Positions 35,584-47,343 of a stretch of 64,000 bases of DNA are shown here, one piece after another. This stretch comes from Otis tarda (taxonomy: Eukaryota > Chordata > Aves > Otidiformes > Otididae), in contig CM048553.1 in assembly GCA_026413225.1 (NCBI GenBank), positions 116,504,690 through 116,568,689 of the forward strand, read 5' to 3'. Both the position numbers and the translations under genes were made by a program. The notes under the pieces are model-generated. The model made no database searches. It was given only the letters and a program-made list of their open reading frames with translations, and had not been told where the DNA came from. Within the stretch, counting starts at the first letter, position 1, and each line of letters begins with the position of its first letter.

Positions 35584-38500
35584 CATGTGTAGTATTCCTT
35601 CCAGAGGGAAGGCACCAGCAGATGAAGGAGGCTCTTGCTGTATCTAGTAAATAACATAGTGCAAACAAACCCATCAAACAAAATAACAAGATAATTTATT
35701 GTATTTCAGATATGCAGTCCAGATTGATTATCACAGGAAGTTTTACAATCAGCCTAGTATATCCTAGTATCACCAAGGCAAAAGGCTATCACTAAACCTA
35801 ATGTGCATTTAAAGACACTTGAATTGATAGAAATTTAAAATGTAAATCCAGATTAATCTGCCACATTGACCAAACTGTGAGCACATATTCTAATTTCCAA
35901 ACCTGCAGTGTGTGAGTTAGAAGTTTTTTAGCACTGTGAATTGGCATCGGTATTGAAAAACCTGAAGACAAGCAAAGAAATACTTCTCCCTCTGTTATGT
36001 CAAGGGCTATGGCTCATTAGCTGGCTATGCCTGGAATTAGCTTGTAGGATAAAGGGATAATTTCTTTGGAACTAGTGTCACATGTACCATGTGTTTGTCT
36101 GTGATAATCTTTACTTTATTCTCTGCAAGTCCTTATCTGAAGCTGCTCTTCAGCAGGGTCCTTAATTTTAATGACTATCAGGGATTTGATCATTACATGG
36201 TGAATCTTTACTCTTAGATGTGAATAGCTTTTTAAAAAGTGTTCCAAATTTCAACAAGTAGTCTGCTACAGAATGACATTTATAAATTGGATACTTTTCA
36301 ATTTTCCAGCTGTATTACATGAAGCTTAATATGTTTTTGTCACTAGAAATGCCTTTAAAAATCAACACTTTTGATCTTTTGGAACAGTGGGTAAGGTAGG
36401 TGAGGGAAAGACATAAATTTAAGAGGGATATCTCTGAAAAAAAGATATCATTATTTTTAAAATATTGGAATCTTGTAACTTTAGGACTCTGACTTTTTTC
36501 ATACATTTTGCCATCAAAGAATGATTTAACTTTTTTCTACTTTTGCAAAATGACTGTGCAGAAATTTGGATGAGAGAAGTACGTCAATTTTTGCTGCTAG
36601 TGATAATATTTTTTTTAAATTACGGTTCCTTCAGAACTAACTCTTCTGAAGAGCTGGTTCAGCCATTTATTATGAATAACATTCATCTAAGCCAAGGTAG
36701 ATTTGATTACTCATCTCTTCTGAATCTCATTTGCTTCAGTATTTGCCATTTGTAAATGGTTATTGAATATTTTGGCCAAATATTTTGTTATGCACAGGTT
36801 GTACAAACTTCATTCCAATTGTTCCATACTCTCTCTTAAGGGAAATTTTAAGACCACTCTGCTGCAGTCTATTTCTGATCCCAGCCAAGCTAAAGAAAGC
36901 TTTTCAATTTGAAAATTCCAGAATATAATTCTCTGTAATCAGGTGCCTGGCTCACAGGACAGCTTCTCCTCACTGATTTGCTGACTGTAATTTTTCAGAT
37001 GTGTGAATGAGGAATAACAGTTTTAGACACTTGTAATGAATACATGCACACTTTGAATTTTTTGACCGATGTTGACTGCTGTGACTCTCAGAAGCTCAAT
37101 GACTCAGCTATCACTGTTCTGGCAGCATAAATGGGCTTTAAAGAGGGCATAAATTACTTTTACAAGTATTTCCAAACCTCTCTGCGGTAGTAGAACAGTA
37201 TAAAACTATAAAACTGCCTAACATAATTTAGAATTGGGCTCATTGTATTTTGATAATTTCAGTTTGGCCCTGAGTTTTTTGTGTTCTTTCTTCCTTAATT
37301 ATGAAAATTTTCTTCATAATCTAAATTTCCTTATAAAATTACATAGGATACTTTAGTTTAAAAGTTAAAACATAACTTATCATCAGGTACCACAGAATTG
37401 AGCTTTTCTTTTCATATTTCTAAGCTTTATCTCTTAAAAGGTCAAAAGTTAATAAATGAGAACTGTAAGATTTATTTCTCCTATATATTGAGCCAAAACC
37501 TCATCTTTTCCTGTCATGTTAATGGAACTACAAAACAGACTCAACTAGTTCAAACATCCAGGCTTTGATTCCCTTTACATGCAGGTTCCCCCCAGGTTAC
37601 GAAGCTGGCAAATTTTGTTCTGCATCACATCTGCTCCACAGTCCCAGGGAGCTCTTGTTCTGACTGCTAGATTAGTCCCTTTGGGTTGGCTGCTGCAGGA
37701 AACAAAGTAGAGCTTCAAGTTATGAACAGGCATAATTTGGCTACACGAGTTGAGAAGCTATAAGGATGGTTCAAAGCCGTCATATTCCACCTCCCCCAGT
37801 AGCCCTTCATCTTGGTCTCTCTGGCAATGGGTCCCCGTTAAACCTGAGCATTTTCTCTTAAAGAATCATTACTTTTGTAGACCTGTTAAAATGTGGCCTA
37901 TTATTATGTCCCAATGATATGGGATTCAGGATGCAATTTGAAACACTTTATGTGGCAATGTCGTAACATTAGATATTTCTTGCCTGAAGTTATAGAATTA
38001 GTACAGGCTAATAAATTACCCTTTAAGTCAGAAATATAATTGCTGTATGATTTTTCTTTGGTAACTGGGACTGAAAATTATTTTTAAAATGAATTGCACT
38101 TGCCCATGGTATTGCAAACAGATTGATCTTTTGATGATGGCTGAAAAAAAACACCACAATAACAACAAGAGAAAACTGGTGTGTTGCTGTGAAAGAAATT
38201 ATTTTATGTGAACAGGAATAATGACATATTTGAAGAATTTCATGTAATATGGGAAAAATGTGTTTTATATCTCAGTCAAAACAAGATGTATAAGAAAGAA
38301 GCATGTCAAATCACTAGGGAGGTTTTGTGGGGAAGAAGTAATATAACAGTTCAGAACAGTATTTTACAAATAATTTGTTTTGCTGCTTGTCCACAAAGCT
38401 TTTTAATGCACAGGTTTTTTTTATTTTATCAGTGTTTTGAAACTAATAGATGTTTATAAAGAAAAAGAGAAGCAGTTTAAAAGGGCTTATCTTTATCCTC

Positions 38501-41500
38501 CCCTGTAAATGTATGACCAACACATGAAGTACATACAGAGTACATACAGGATTAATGTGCTGTTGCTGTTTAACAGGCAACATTCATCAACCCCTTCCCC
38601 TTCTTCTTAATCTTTTTGTTAAAATATTCTTTGCTATAGACCTAGGATTTATCTGGTTTTACTTGAGGTAAATCCTTTTATAATTATTCTTGGCTAGACT
38701 TGATACCCCTCAAAAATTGCTTGTTCCTATGGACAATGCCTCAGGAAGAGAATGAACACAAATATTTTAAATCAGGGGATTATGCCAAAGCAAAAGAAAA
38801 GAAAAGCAGTTTCATGGTTTTTTAAGTGTCCATAGCCAAGGCCTGGATTACTGGTGCATAATATCTGTAGCTCTAATCATACTGCTGAAGTGAATCAATT
38901 GTTGATTATTTTAAATGGATAGATGGGATATTGAAGGTCTCTCAGAAGAGTCTAAATTCCAAATTAAGATTAAAGACCATTGCTTTGACTTCAGTTATAA
39001 TAATCCATGAGGATTTATATTTTTATACATTTACACAAATTCCCAAGGATTTGTTAGCTTACTGCAGCTAATGACCACTCTCAGTTCCCAAGTAATGTTC
39101 AAAGACTTCTTGTTGGACAATAAGCTCATTTGAACTTTTTAAAGGAAATTAAATCATGTTCTTTGAGTTCTTCAACACCTCTCTCCAATCTTTTTCTTTA
39201 GTATCCATACAAATAAATAAAAAAATATTATCAATTAATAAGAGGTGGTTTATTTCATTATTTTCTTCTCTATTTATCAGTTGTTCTGGATTTTCTTTTT
39301 TCATAAACTGAAAAGACACATGCTGTTTAGCGTCCTATTTGTCCTCCAGCTGCTGAATCAGAAGATGATGAGTTTTCTATAGATCCTATACCATGTTTTT
39401 CAACATTATGCTGGAATAACACCCCTGAGAAATATTAAATGTGGTACAACATCTCAAAATATGTTAATGTAACTGAATCTATACCTGCCTATGTAATTCT
39501 GAAGAGAAAATTTACTCTTCAGATTACATTAACTATATCTGATTAACTCTCCTCTGTATTTGTTGGAAGCCTAGACTTTTAGAAATTTAAAGAGTAAAGT
39601 TGAATCCTACCCTACAGTGCTGGAGACAAGCTGTCTTTTTCTTCACTTTGTTCACTGTGTGATGCAAAAGGAACTTGAATGCCAAGTGCAATTATGTTGT
39701 TAATTCAGAATTTATCACTGATGTGGTGTACTATATGCACACTGTAAGTCCAGGATCTATCTCACTAGACAGAGCTAGACAAGTAACATGAGCTCACTTA
39801 ATGATTAAAATACAGAAGCTAGTAGTTTCTGGAACTTTGAACTCATCATGCTAATGATATCAAGAGCTGTTGATTGTGAGAAAGCTGCTGTTATTAGTAA
39901 TAGGACTTGGATCTTAATTTTGCACAAAGATAACACAATGAGTTTCATTATTTGGAGAAATGTATCTCTTTCTCTTCAGAGCACAGAGGCATTTCTTCGA
40001 TTAGATGACCAGATTACTAAAGACAGAGTTTTTCTGGATATCTCTATTTGAAGTACAAATCTTTAATGCAGATGTATCTCTTCAATGCCTAGAGGTGTTT
40101 TGTGAATTCATTACTTGAGCCGACAGCTCCATGCTAGAGGTCATGACCCAAGTGAAGTCGTGTTGGTTACAAATTGGATTTCTTGTCTAACAGAAACTTA
40201 GTTACTCATGCTGGTATTTAAAATCATAAAACTGATGGAAATAGAACCCATTTTACAAAAATGGTTCCATAATTGAAAAGTCTGGAAACCTTTGGTAGTA
40301 GTTACTGTAAATAATTGCAAATAATCGGCTACACAAGTAGATAGAGATAAAAGTTACTAACTTAAAGGTAAGTAAACTCTAAGGCACTAAGTAAATTCTA
40401 AAACTGAGGTGTTAAAGATAAGAGGGAGGGGTTTGGAACTAATAATACTCATATACGTCTTTCTCATTTACTTTCTGCTGGCTTTAGTTGTTTAACATTT
40501 TTCTTTACATGTTTATGCTGCCAAGTTAGAGCGCAAACCTTTTCAGCAGGGAATTTTTATTCCTTCATATCATCAGCATGTGTGCAAAATATAGTCAGTG
40601 CTACAGAGATCAATATCATTACTATTAATAGCTCTGTCCATATGTATTTAGCAATGCTAAATCTAATAATTACAAAATGTTCATAGAATCTGCAGTTTAT
40701 TTATAATCAGAAGTTTTAAATTATTTATGACTAACTAACATTTGAGCTATATATTCCTCTTCTTGGAATTGCTTTTTTTAAGAATTTAGCTTTGTTTAGG
40801 CAGATAATCACTGAAAGTCAAACTTGTTACAGGTTAGTGAGAACCCAGGAGAGATCAATGCATTGCGTGTCCGTTCTCTTATACTGGACTCTATTAATTT
40901 TTGTAAGCTTATAGCACAGATTGCACATTGAACCTCCAACATTCTGGATAAAAAATGATAAGGCTTCTGAAATTTTGTTATAGTTCAGTTATTTGCTGCA
41001 TTTGAAAAGGAGATTTTAAAAAAGAACTGAAAATAAAAAATATTATATTTGTCTGTGATAATCAACATTATACTTATACCTTTTGGGTACTTTGATATAG
41101 ATCTTGACTTAGCTGTTTTCTTGTTGACCTTTCACAAATTCCTTGCAAAGTTGTGAAAAATTCCCAGAATGGAGTACAAAAGCAGCATAATCTTCAAAGA
41201 GTGAATAATATCACAATATTACTTTCTTTTGTGTAATTTCCTTTAAATTGTTTACAGGTAAATTATCTAGAGCTGGTTCATCAAGCAGGAGGTGTCTGCA
41301 GTATAGATGTTTACCTCTGGCTAGTTAATCTGCTGTCAATTTGTAGCTAGTCAAGAGAAACTGGCACTTTTAACTGAAGTAGATACACTCAAGTCTATAA
41401 ATAGAGAAGAATTATGCCCTAGATGTGCCTCTTTCTCACAAAAAAAAAGAAAAAAAGTCCACATGGATGACGACTTCTTTATTAACATGTTGTTTGCTGT

Positions 41501-42282
41501 TTCTCATTTTAGATATCTTTAAAATATTTGCTGAGTATTAGCAAGTAGACACTTTAGGAAATTAGATGAGATCTTCACCTTGACATTTGAAAAGGGTCAG
41601 AACATCATAAAACATCACTGAGGGAGTGAGATAAGCTCAAGCTGAAATGCATGCCAACGTTTCATGCCCAAAGCCTTTTTGATTCTCATCAACAAAAAGT
41701 CCTTGTCACATCGTAGTGCATACCTCAGCCTCCCCTGAGCTGCAATGTAAACTGTCCTGGCCCGACATTAGTATGTGTCTCACCTAACCTAATGGCAGTG
41801 ATTCTATAGATTCATTCTCAGACAATTTTGTTGGCATCTTACAAGAAAACTGATTTATAAGTATCAGAGTTTAAGCTGTCTTGCGTGGTATTCAGTGAAA
41901 AGTAGAAGCCAGATCCCTTGCCCTTACCTAGATGTCAAGGAAGCACAAAACTGGATGTGAGAAAGTGTGAAATATCAGACTGCTTCCTGAAGCAGGACAA
42001 TGCAGGTATAATCGTTAGAGAGCGTTAAAGACACTATCAACAAAGAGGAATTCCCACAAAATACATGGGAAGTGTTGAAGAAAAGTCTGGAACTAGATCT
42101 ACAATACACAGAACTGCAAAGCTTTTCAGCAGGTCCATAGCTCCTGCTGAAGGAGCTATGAAAAACAGTCCTTGTTGCTGTCTAAATAATTCTAAAGGTA
42201 GTATCTGACAAGAGCAAGACAGAACAAATGTCTTGTTTTCGTGAGCTGTGAATTTTGTTCTATGTGATAGAGAAGTGCAATA
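35584..42282. other. AT-rich non-coding stretch
   Basis: The longest featureless interval at about 6.7 kb. No CR1, LTR or gene is recognised. Open frames are short and have no motifs. A slightly GC-richer zone at about 41650-41830 may be an old repeat but cannot be named. A 10-bp-arm hairpin lies at 42136-42160. Confidence 0.55.
42136..42160. repeat. 10-bp perfect inverted repeat (hairpin)
   Basis: CATAGCTCCT (42136-42145) and AGGAGCTATG (42151-42160) are exact reverse complements around a GCTGA loop. It lies about 120 bp upstream of the old CR1 copy and has no evident function. Confidence 0.7.
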
Positions 42283-42795
42283 TATAAAACTACAGACCTG
42301 TTATCCTAACCTCAGTACCCAGAAAAAAATTATGGAGAAGATCAAGTCATTTAAAGGACAATGCAATCATCAGGCACAGTCAACATGGGTTCATGAAGGG
42401 AATGTCTTGTATAGCTAATTTGATATCCTTCTACAATAGTCACCCAGCTAGGGGATGAAAGGAACACCATGGATGTAGTTTTTAGGAAGGCTTTTCATAC
42501 CGTCCCTCATAGCATCCTTCTGGAAAAGTGGTCCAACTGTGAGATGAGCAGGCACACAATGCACTGAGTGAAGAACTAGCTGAAAGGAAGAGCTAAAAGG
42601 CTGTAGTGAGTGAGGCTACATCTGACTTGTGACCTGACCACTGACACCAGTGGTGTTCCTCAGGGTTCAATTCTAGGGCCTATTCTGTTCAATATTTTTA
42701 TCAACAATCTGAATGCAGGAGTTGAGTGCACCATTAGCAAGTTTGCTGATTATACCGAACTGGGAGGTGCTGTTGACTTTCTCGAGAGACAAAAG
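42283..42795 (+). pseudogene. Old CR1 LINE, reverse transcriptase core, degenerate
   Basis: This contains the conserved polymerase region of a CR1-type LINE in decayed form. The order is an ACTACAGACCTGTT block (the N-Y-R-P motif region), a HSQHGF-type block near 42375, a KAF.T.PHS block near 42488-42515, [15 protein letters not shown] (about 42643-42690), then [13 protein letters not shown] (about 42735-42775). The catalytic FADD box reads FADY, so the second catalytic aspartate is lost. Stops and indels break the frame upstream. Only a 62-codon open part remains at 42610-42798. Divergence indicates an older CR1 subfamily than the other copies. Confidence 0.9.
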
Positions 42796-42889
42796 TAACT
42801 TGTATGATCTATGGTTTGGATTTGTGATTAAAACAATGTTGATAACACACCAATATTTTAGCTATTGCTTAAGAGTTCTTATGCAATTG
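42796..42889 (+). mobile_element. ERVK-like LTR fragment embedded in the old CR1
   Basis: About 94 bp between the RT core and the C-terminal block do not fit CR1. They match the 5' region of the ERVK-like LTR: TTTGGATTTGTGATTAAAAC, then TTGATAACACACCAATATTT and GCTATTGCTTAAGAG, paralleling 28820-28870 and 44075-44145. It takes the place of the CR1 segment that would encode the region between the 'GGAV..LE' and 'MKFN' motifs. Either a larger LTR insertion was deleted down, or recombination joined the two. Confidence 0.7.
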
Positions 42890-43375
42890 TCAATGGCATG
42901 AAATTTAACAAGAACAAGCACTGGACTCTGCACCTGGGATGAAGTAGCACCAGCCACAAGTATAAACATGGGGAGGAGTAGCTGGAGAGCAGGCCTGCAG
43001 AAAGGGATCTGGGGGTGCAGGTCAACAGCAGGCCCCATGAGAGTCAGCAGTGTGCCCTGGCAGCCAAGAGGGCAAACTATATCCTGGGGTGCATCAAACA
43101 CAGCACAACCAATCAGTCAAAAGAGGTGATTATCCCACTGTATTCAGTGCTGGTGCAACCTCACCTTGAGTACTGTGTGCAGTTCTGGGCCTCATGGTTT
43201 AAGAAGGATGTTAAGATACTCAAATGCATCCAGAGGACAGTAAAAAAAGCTGGTGAAAGGGCTGGAAGACATGTCCTGTGAGGAGCAACTAAGGAATGTG
43301 GGTTTCTCTAGTTAGACTGAGGAGTGACCTCATTGCTCTCTACAGCTTCCTGAGGAGGGGATGTGGGGAGGGAGG
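42890..43375 (+). mobile_element. Old CR1 LINE, C-terminal ORF2 region
   Basis: CR1 sequence resumes at 'aatggcatgaaatttaacaa' and runs through blocks equivalent to [48 protein letters not shown] and QFWASWFKKDVK. It ends in a 'cttcctgaggagggga' block. An 88-codon open part is at 43015-43281. Sequence style (AAKRANYILGC rather than AAHILGC) differs from 15806-16672, which fits a different, older subfamily. Sequence at 43376 changes abruptly to a younger CR1 3' end. Confidence 0.9.
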
Positions 43376-43553
43376 CCCAGAGAGGTGGTAGATGCCCTAT
43401 CCCTGGAAACATTCAAGGCCCAGTTGGACAGGGCTCTGACCAACCTAATCTAGTTGAAGATGTCCCTGCCTCTTGCAGGGGGGGTTGGACTAGATGACCT
43501 TTAAAGGTCCCTTCCAACCCAAACCATTCTGTGCTTCTATGATTCTATGATTC
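43376..43553 (+). mobile_element. Younger CR1 3' end nested in the old CR1
   Basis: About 178 bp form the 3' terminal part of a younger CR1: 'cccagagaggtggtagatgc', the GGGGGGTTGGACTAGATGAC block, and the tail TTCTATGATTCTATGATTCC. On both sides the older CR1 continues in the same orientation and nearly in register. This copy therefore inserted into, or recombined with, the older element. About 17 bp of the old element appear to be missing at the junction, judged against the family pattern from memory. Confidence 0.8.
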
Positions 43554-43801
43554 CGTGGTATTCAGTGACAGGAGTGGTTCAAAGCTGCATCGGCAGAGGT
43601 TTAGACAGGACTTTAGGAAGCATTTTTTTACCAGGAGGGTGGTCAAACACTGGAACAGGTTTCCTAGGGAAGCATTTGATATCCCAAGCATTTGGACAAT
43701 GCCCTTGATAATTTGCTTTAACTTTCGGTCAGCCCTGAATTGGCCAAGCCGTTTGACTACATGATTGTTTTTGGTGCCTTCCAATTGAAATAGTTCTGTT
43801 C
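43554..43801 (+). mobile_element. Old CR1 LINE, 3' end after nested insertion
   Basis: This continues the older element: a 'ttcagtgacagg...tggttcaaagctgc' block, then 'tttaggaagcatttttttac', RRVVKHWNRFPREAF encoded at about 43636-43680, and the 3' UTR. It ends in a decayed (ATTCT)n-type tail at about 43790-43835 rather than the ATTCTATG tail of the younger CR1. The different tail marks a distinct CR1 subfamily. The 69-codon frame at 43555-43764 is a remnant. Confidence 0.85.
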
Positions 43802-44029
43802 TATTCTACCCTATTCTAATTCCATTCTATTAAAGATCCTCACTAGTGATTTTTAGATGTATTCAATTTGTCTGAAAATCATGCCGTTTTTGGAAAAAAA
43901 ATAACATTACATCAGTAATTTCAAATATTTGTGACTTCACTAAGTGATGTGAGAAGTACTTTGAAATTGATTTCTTTATTCAGAAAATGACAGTTCAATC
44001 AGATTATTTTTTGTATTATTTTTTTTTGC

Positions 44030-44222
44030 TAGGACAGGGTTAATCTTCACTGTAACTTGTATAGTGCTATGCTTTGGATCTTTCATGAAAACAATGTTGA
44101 CAACACACTGATGTATTCGTTATTGCTGAGCAGTTCTTTCACAGTATCAAGACCTTTTCTGCTTCTCACATTGCCCAGCCAGTGAGCAGGCTGGGGGTGC
44201 ACAAAAAGTTGAGAGGGGACAT
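44030..44222 (+). mobile_element. ERVK-like LTR, 5' fragment
   Basis: About 190 bp match the 5' part of the ERVK-like LTR: 'caatgttgacaacacactga', TTATTGCTGAGCAGTTC, 'tcaagaccttttctgcttct' and GAGCAGGCTGGGGGTGCACA. The element breaks off at about 44222 in 'gagaggggacat', with no 3' half. The extreme 5' end is also degenerate. It shares the TAACTTGTAT start with the fragment at 42796, in the same orientation 1.2 kb away, so the two may descend from one disrupted LTR. Confidence 0.85.
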
Positions 44223-46713
44223 TAAAATACAAAAATATGTTCAATACTACTTTACACTGTAAGGATTTAGATATAGTTAAAAAATTTACACTATATTTAC
44301 CCTAACGACATCCATCTCTACTAGTCTATGTAGCAGTATAATTACATTACCCTTCATGTGAATCCGTGTCTAATACGTATCTGGGTCTCCCGAGACTTTT
44401 GTTCAACCACTAAAAATATGCATTCTGTAGGTTCCTAAAATTATACAAATTTAACTGTATTTAAAAGAGGAAGAAACATTATTTCAGGAAATGTTCTCCT
44501 TTTTTCAGTTTCTCATTCTTCTTACTCTTCTTGTGCTTCCCTCTTCTGACATATCTTCCATTTTTCAAAAGAGAATAACTGACAGAGAAGATAAGGAAAG
44601 GGAGAAAAATGGCGAATTCTTTTTTCAACTTTCTTAAAAAATTTTTATAAGTAAACCTTTAACGCTTACAGTAAGCTTCTTAGCTTTTGAAACCAGATTA
44701 TTTATTTACCAGCTTCACATTCCAAAATAGTATCACAAATTAGCATTCAAAATAAACCTGTTTACAAGCAATTTGTTCATGGGCACATACAAAATTATCT
44801 GAAGCTTTAATTGCCATGGAAGACAGCAGAAAGGATGAGAATTTAGGCCTCATCTTATTATTTGCCTCTCCTTATGGTGTTCTAATGGAGAAAAACTATG
44901 TAAATACTTACATAGTTACTTACCTCTCGCTTTTTTTTTTTAAGAAACTGAGTCTAAGAAATGGGTACCATGTTTTCCTCCACATCTGTTTGCAATGTGA
45001 CTCTTGCAAAAGGACTCTTGTAGGTCATAGCCAAATAGTTTTATGCACTGCGTGGAAGCAGAACAAAAGAACGTCACTTACTTTTTTTCTGAAATATTTT
45101 TTTAAAATTTTCTCTCTTCTCAGAAGTGGATGAAAATATTAATTTATTAAGTAGGATCAAGTCCTGTCAACAGGAAAAGAGTTCCGTTAAACCAGAGAGT
45201 AACTCACATTTGTCTGAAAAAAGAAGTCCGAATCTGAACGTATATTAAACTGAAACAAATTAAGTGATATGCAATGCACACAAGAGTCTGTCGAGCAGGA
45301 TCATGTGCTAAAATTTCACACTTACAATCACATTTAGTGTATTTTGCTTTCTTTTCTTTTTACATTACAGGAGATAGAATTTAAATTTGAGTTATGGTAA
45401 CCTAAAAAGTCATTTTACTGGAAATTCAGAACAATGATCAACATAAACCATTTCAGTGGGAGAGAAGCAAAGGTACACAGAGTTGATCTTTTTGATTTTT
45501 TCTTTTTACTCAACTTTATATCAGTCAGAGTGGTCTAATATTTGGGGTTTTTTTATCTTTTTCATTTAATCTCACATTCATTTCTTATCCCCTTAAGAAT
45601 ATACAGTATTTTATTCAAAATGCAGTAGATGTCCTTTGTCAGTGTTTAGCATCCTTTTTGCTTGGCTAATTAGTTACAAATCTGCAATGATACATTCCTA
45701 TATTAAGCATTTGATTTTTATTATATTTTTATTTGTAACAAGGGCCAGCACTCATTAAAACCATATGTGATTAATGTATTTTCCTTAGATATTTTATTTC
45801 TGTCAGTTCTACTCTTCTATAAACTAACTTTGTAGGTTGAAGCAGGAAGCTTTAGGAAGAACATTCTTACAGGTCAATGTGTGGAGCTTTGATTTTGTAA
45901 AGATTCACTTGTACATGGACTTCTTTTTGGTTACAGTTCCCATTACGAAATGCTTTCAATTGTGATCCTGACATGATCAATTTTCAGTAAAAAAAAAAAA
46001 GAGCTGGGTTGAGCATATTTAGGAGTATGAACAATGCATTTCAAGAGAACAGAGGTTCAGACCAAGTAATGAAGATAAACCCTAGGATTACAGGAAATTT
46101 AACAGAAAGAAATCAAATACATGAAACATATCCTTGCCCATTATTAGGTCACACAAAAAATACAGAACATTAATCACTGATACCATCCATTCATTTCTAA
46201 AAGAAGTTTGCAGTGATAATAATAGTCCGTTTTGGTATTATTCTAAATGGTATGAATATTAGTCCAGAATGAGTTCTTATAGATTAAGCTTGAATTAACG
46301 GTTATTCATCTCCAACTTCAGTCATTCATATTTGTCTAGTAATGGCCTAATTAAATTAATAAATTCCTTGAAGCAATAGTGTCGGAAACTTACAGCTACT
46401 TGCAAACTGTTTGACTTGTGAAATACATCGGTCATGTTACTCTACCTACTATAATGTAAATGGGGTCAGCATAAAATTCACACAACATTTGTCCTAACTC
46501 TGACTTCTGTTGGCTGAATACTGAGGGCATATTCACAGCATGTAACACAGCACAAGGTGAACAGCCCTGAGTAAGGTTCAGAGTAATTGTTGGTTCACAA
46601 AACATGGTTCCAAGTTGTGCATAAACACTAGGGCAAATCCCAGAAAACATAAATCGTTATGCTGAGTCCTAGCTACCAAGCCTTATCCCTGAAAGGCTAT
46701 TTAACTGAGGTAT
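44223..46713. other. AT-rich non-coding stretch
   Basis: About 2.5 kb of AT-rich sequence with T-runs (for example about 44931-44942) and no recognised gene or repeat. The open frame at 44816-45133 has 105 codons but consists of low-complexity Phe/Lys-rich sequence without motifs. Confidence 0.55.
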
Positions 46714-47102
46714 GCTGTTGTCATGTTCCAATTTCGGATGAGAGGAAGGCCCCCTTGCGTTCCAGCCGACCTCAGACGAGTCTGGGAGGCTAGGGGCGGC
46801 TGGACCGACCTCTCACACACCAGAGCGTGGTTTTGTTCATATTCTCAGGAACAGAATTAAGACTCAAAATGGAGTCAAGTGCCAGGTAACTTTATTAACC
46901 CTACAAGAAGTTTGTAAATGGAAGAGAAAGGAAAGAAAGGAAGGAAAGAGGGAAAAGAGTTTTAGTTGTAATAGCTACCACCACGGAGCTGCGGCATCCC
47001 GACAGTTCAGTTTGCTTGATGGGGGAATGATCCGTCCAGTGTTGGTCGTCTCGATGTCGGTTCCGTGGATGTGTGTTCCGGCGAATGTGTATTCTGTTGA
47101 AT

Positions 47103-47208
47103 GAAGTGAAGAGTAGTGAAGTGTAGAAGTGTAGAAGTGGAAGTGTCGAAGTCTCGAAGAAGTGTCTAAGTCTATGTCTTGAAGTGTAGAAGTCTCCAAG
47201 TAGTGTCT
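47103..47208. repeat. Degenerate short tandem repeat in LTR (GAAGTGTAG-type)
   Basis: About ten variants of a 9-10 bp unit (GAAGTGTA, GAAGTGTC, GAAGTCTC) run through the LTR, in the presumed 5' part of its transcribed region. It may have arisen by slippage. Confidence 0.75.
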
Positions 47209-47296
47209 TCCATTGAAAAATATTCCCCTTTTTATGTTGGTTGTTTTCATTGTATTTCAAGAGCTGGTTTTCTAGCCGCACCCCTCACCTGGTGGT

Positions 47297-47343
47297 GATA
47301 TGCATGCCCATTACCGGGTGATCCGTTACCGGGCGATATGCAT
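47297..47343. promoter_or_regulatory. Paired GATATGCAT / TTACCGGG(T/C)GAT motifs in LTR U3
   Basis: GATATGCAT occurs at 47297-47305 and 47335-47343. TTACCGGGTGAT (47311-47322) and TTACCGGGCGAT (47326-47337) lie between. The block sits about 65-110 bp upstream of the TATA-like box on the minus strand, where LTR enhancers lie. ATGCAT-type sequence is reminiscent of octamer-like binding sites, but which factor would bind is not known. Confidence 0.45.

Noticed and set aside
44816..45133. 105-codon plus-strand open frame
   Set aside because: It is dominated by runs of Phe, Lys and Leu from T- and A-rich DNA, with no motif.
46901..47281. 126-codon minus-strand open frame rich in His, Thr and Arg
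   Set aside because: It lies in the LTR at 46719-47509 and is largely the translation of the short degenerate repeat. It has no family motif.
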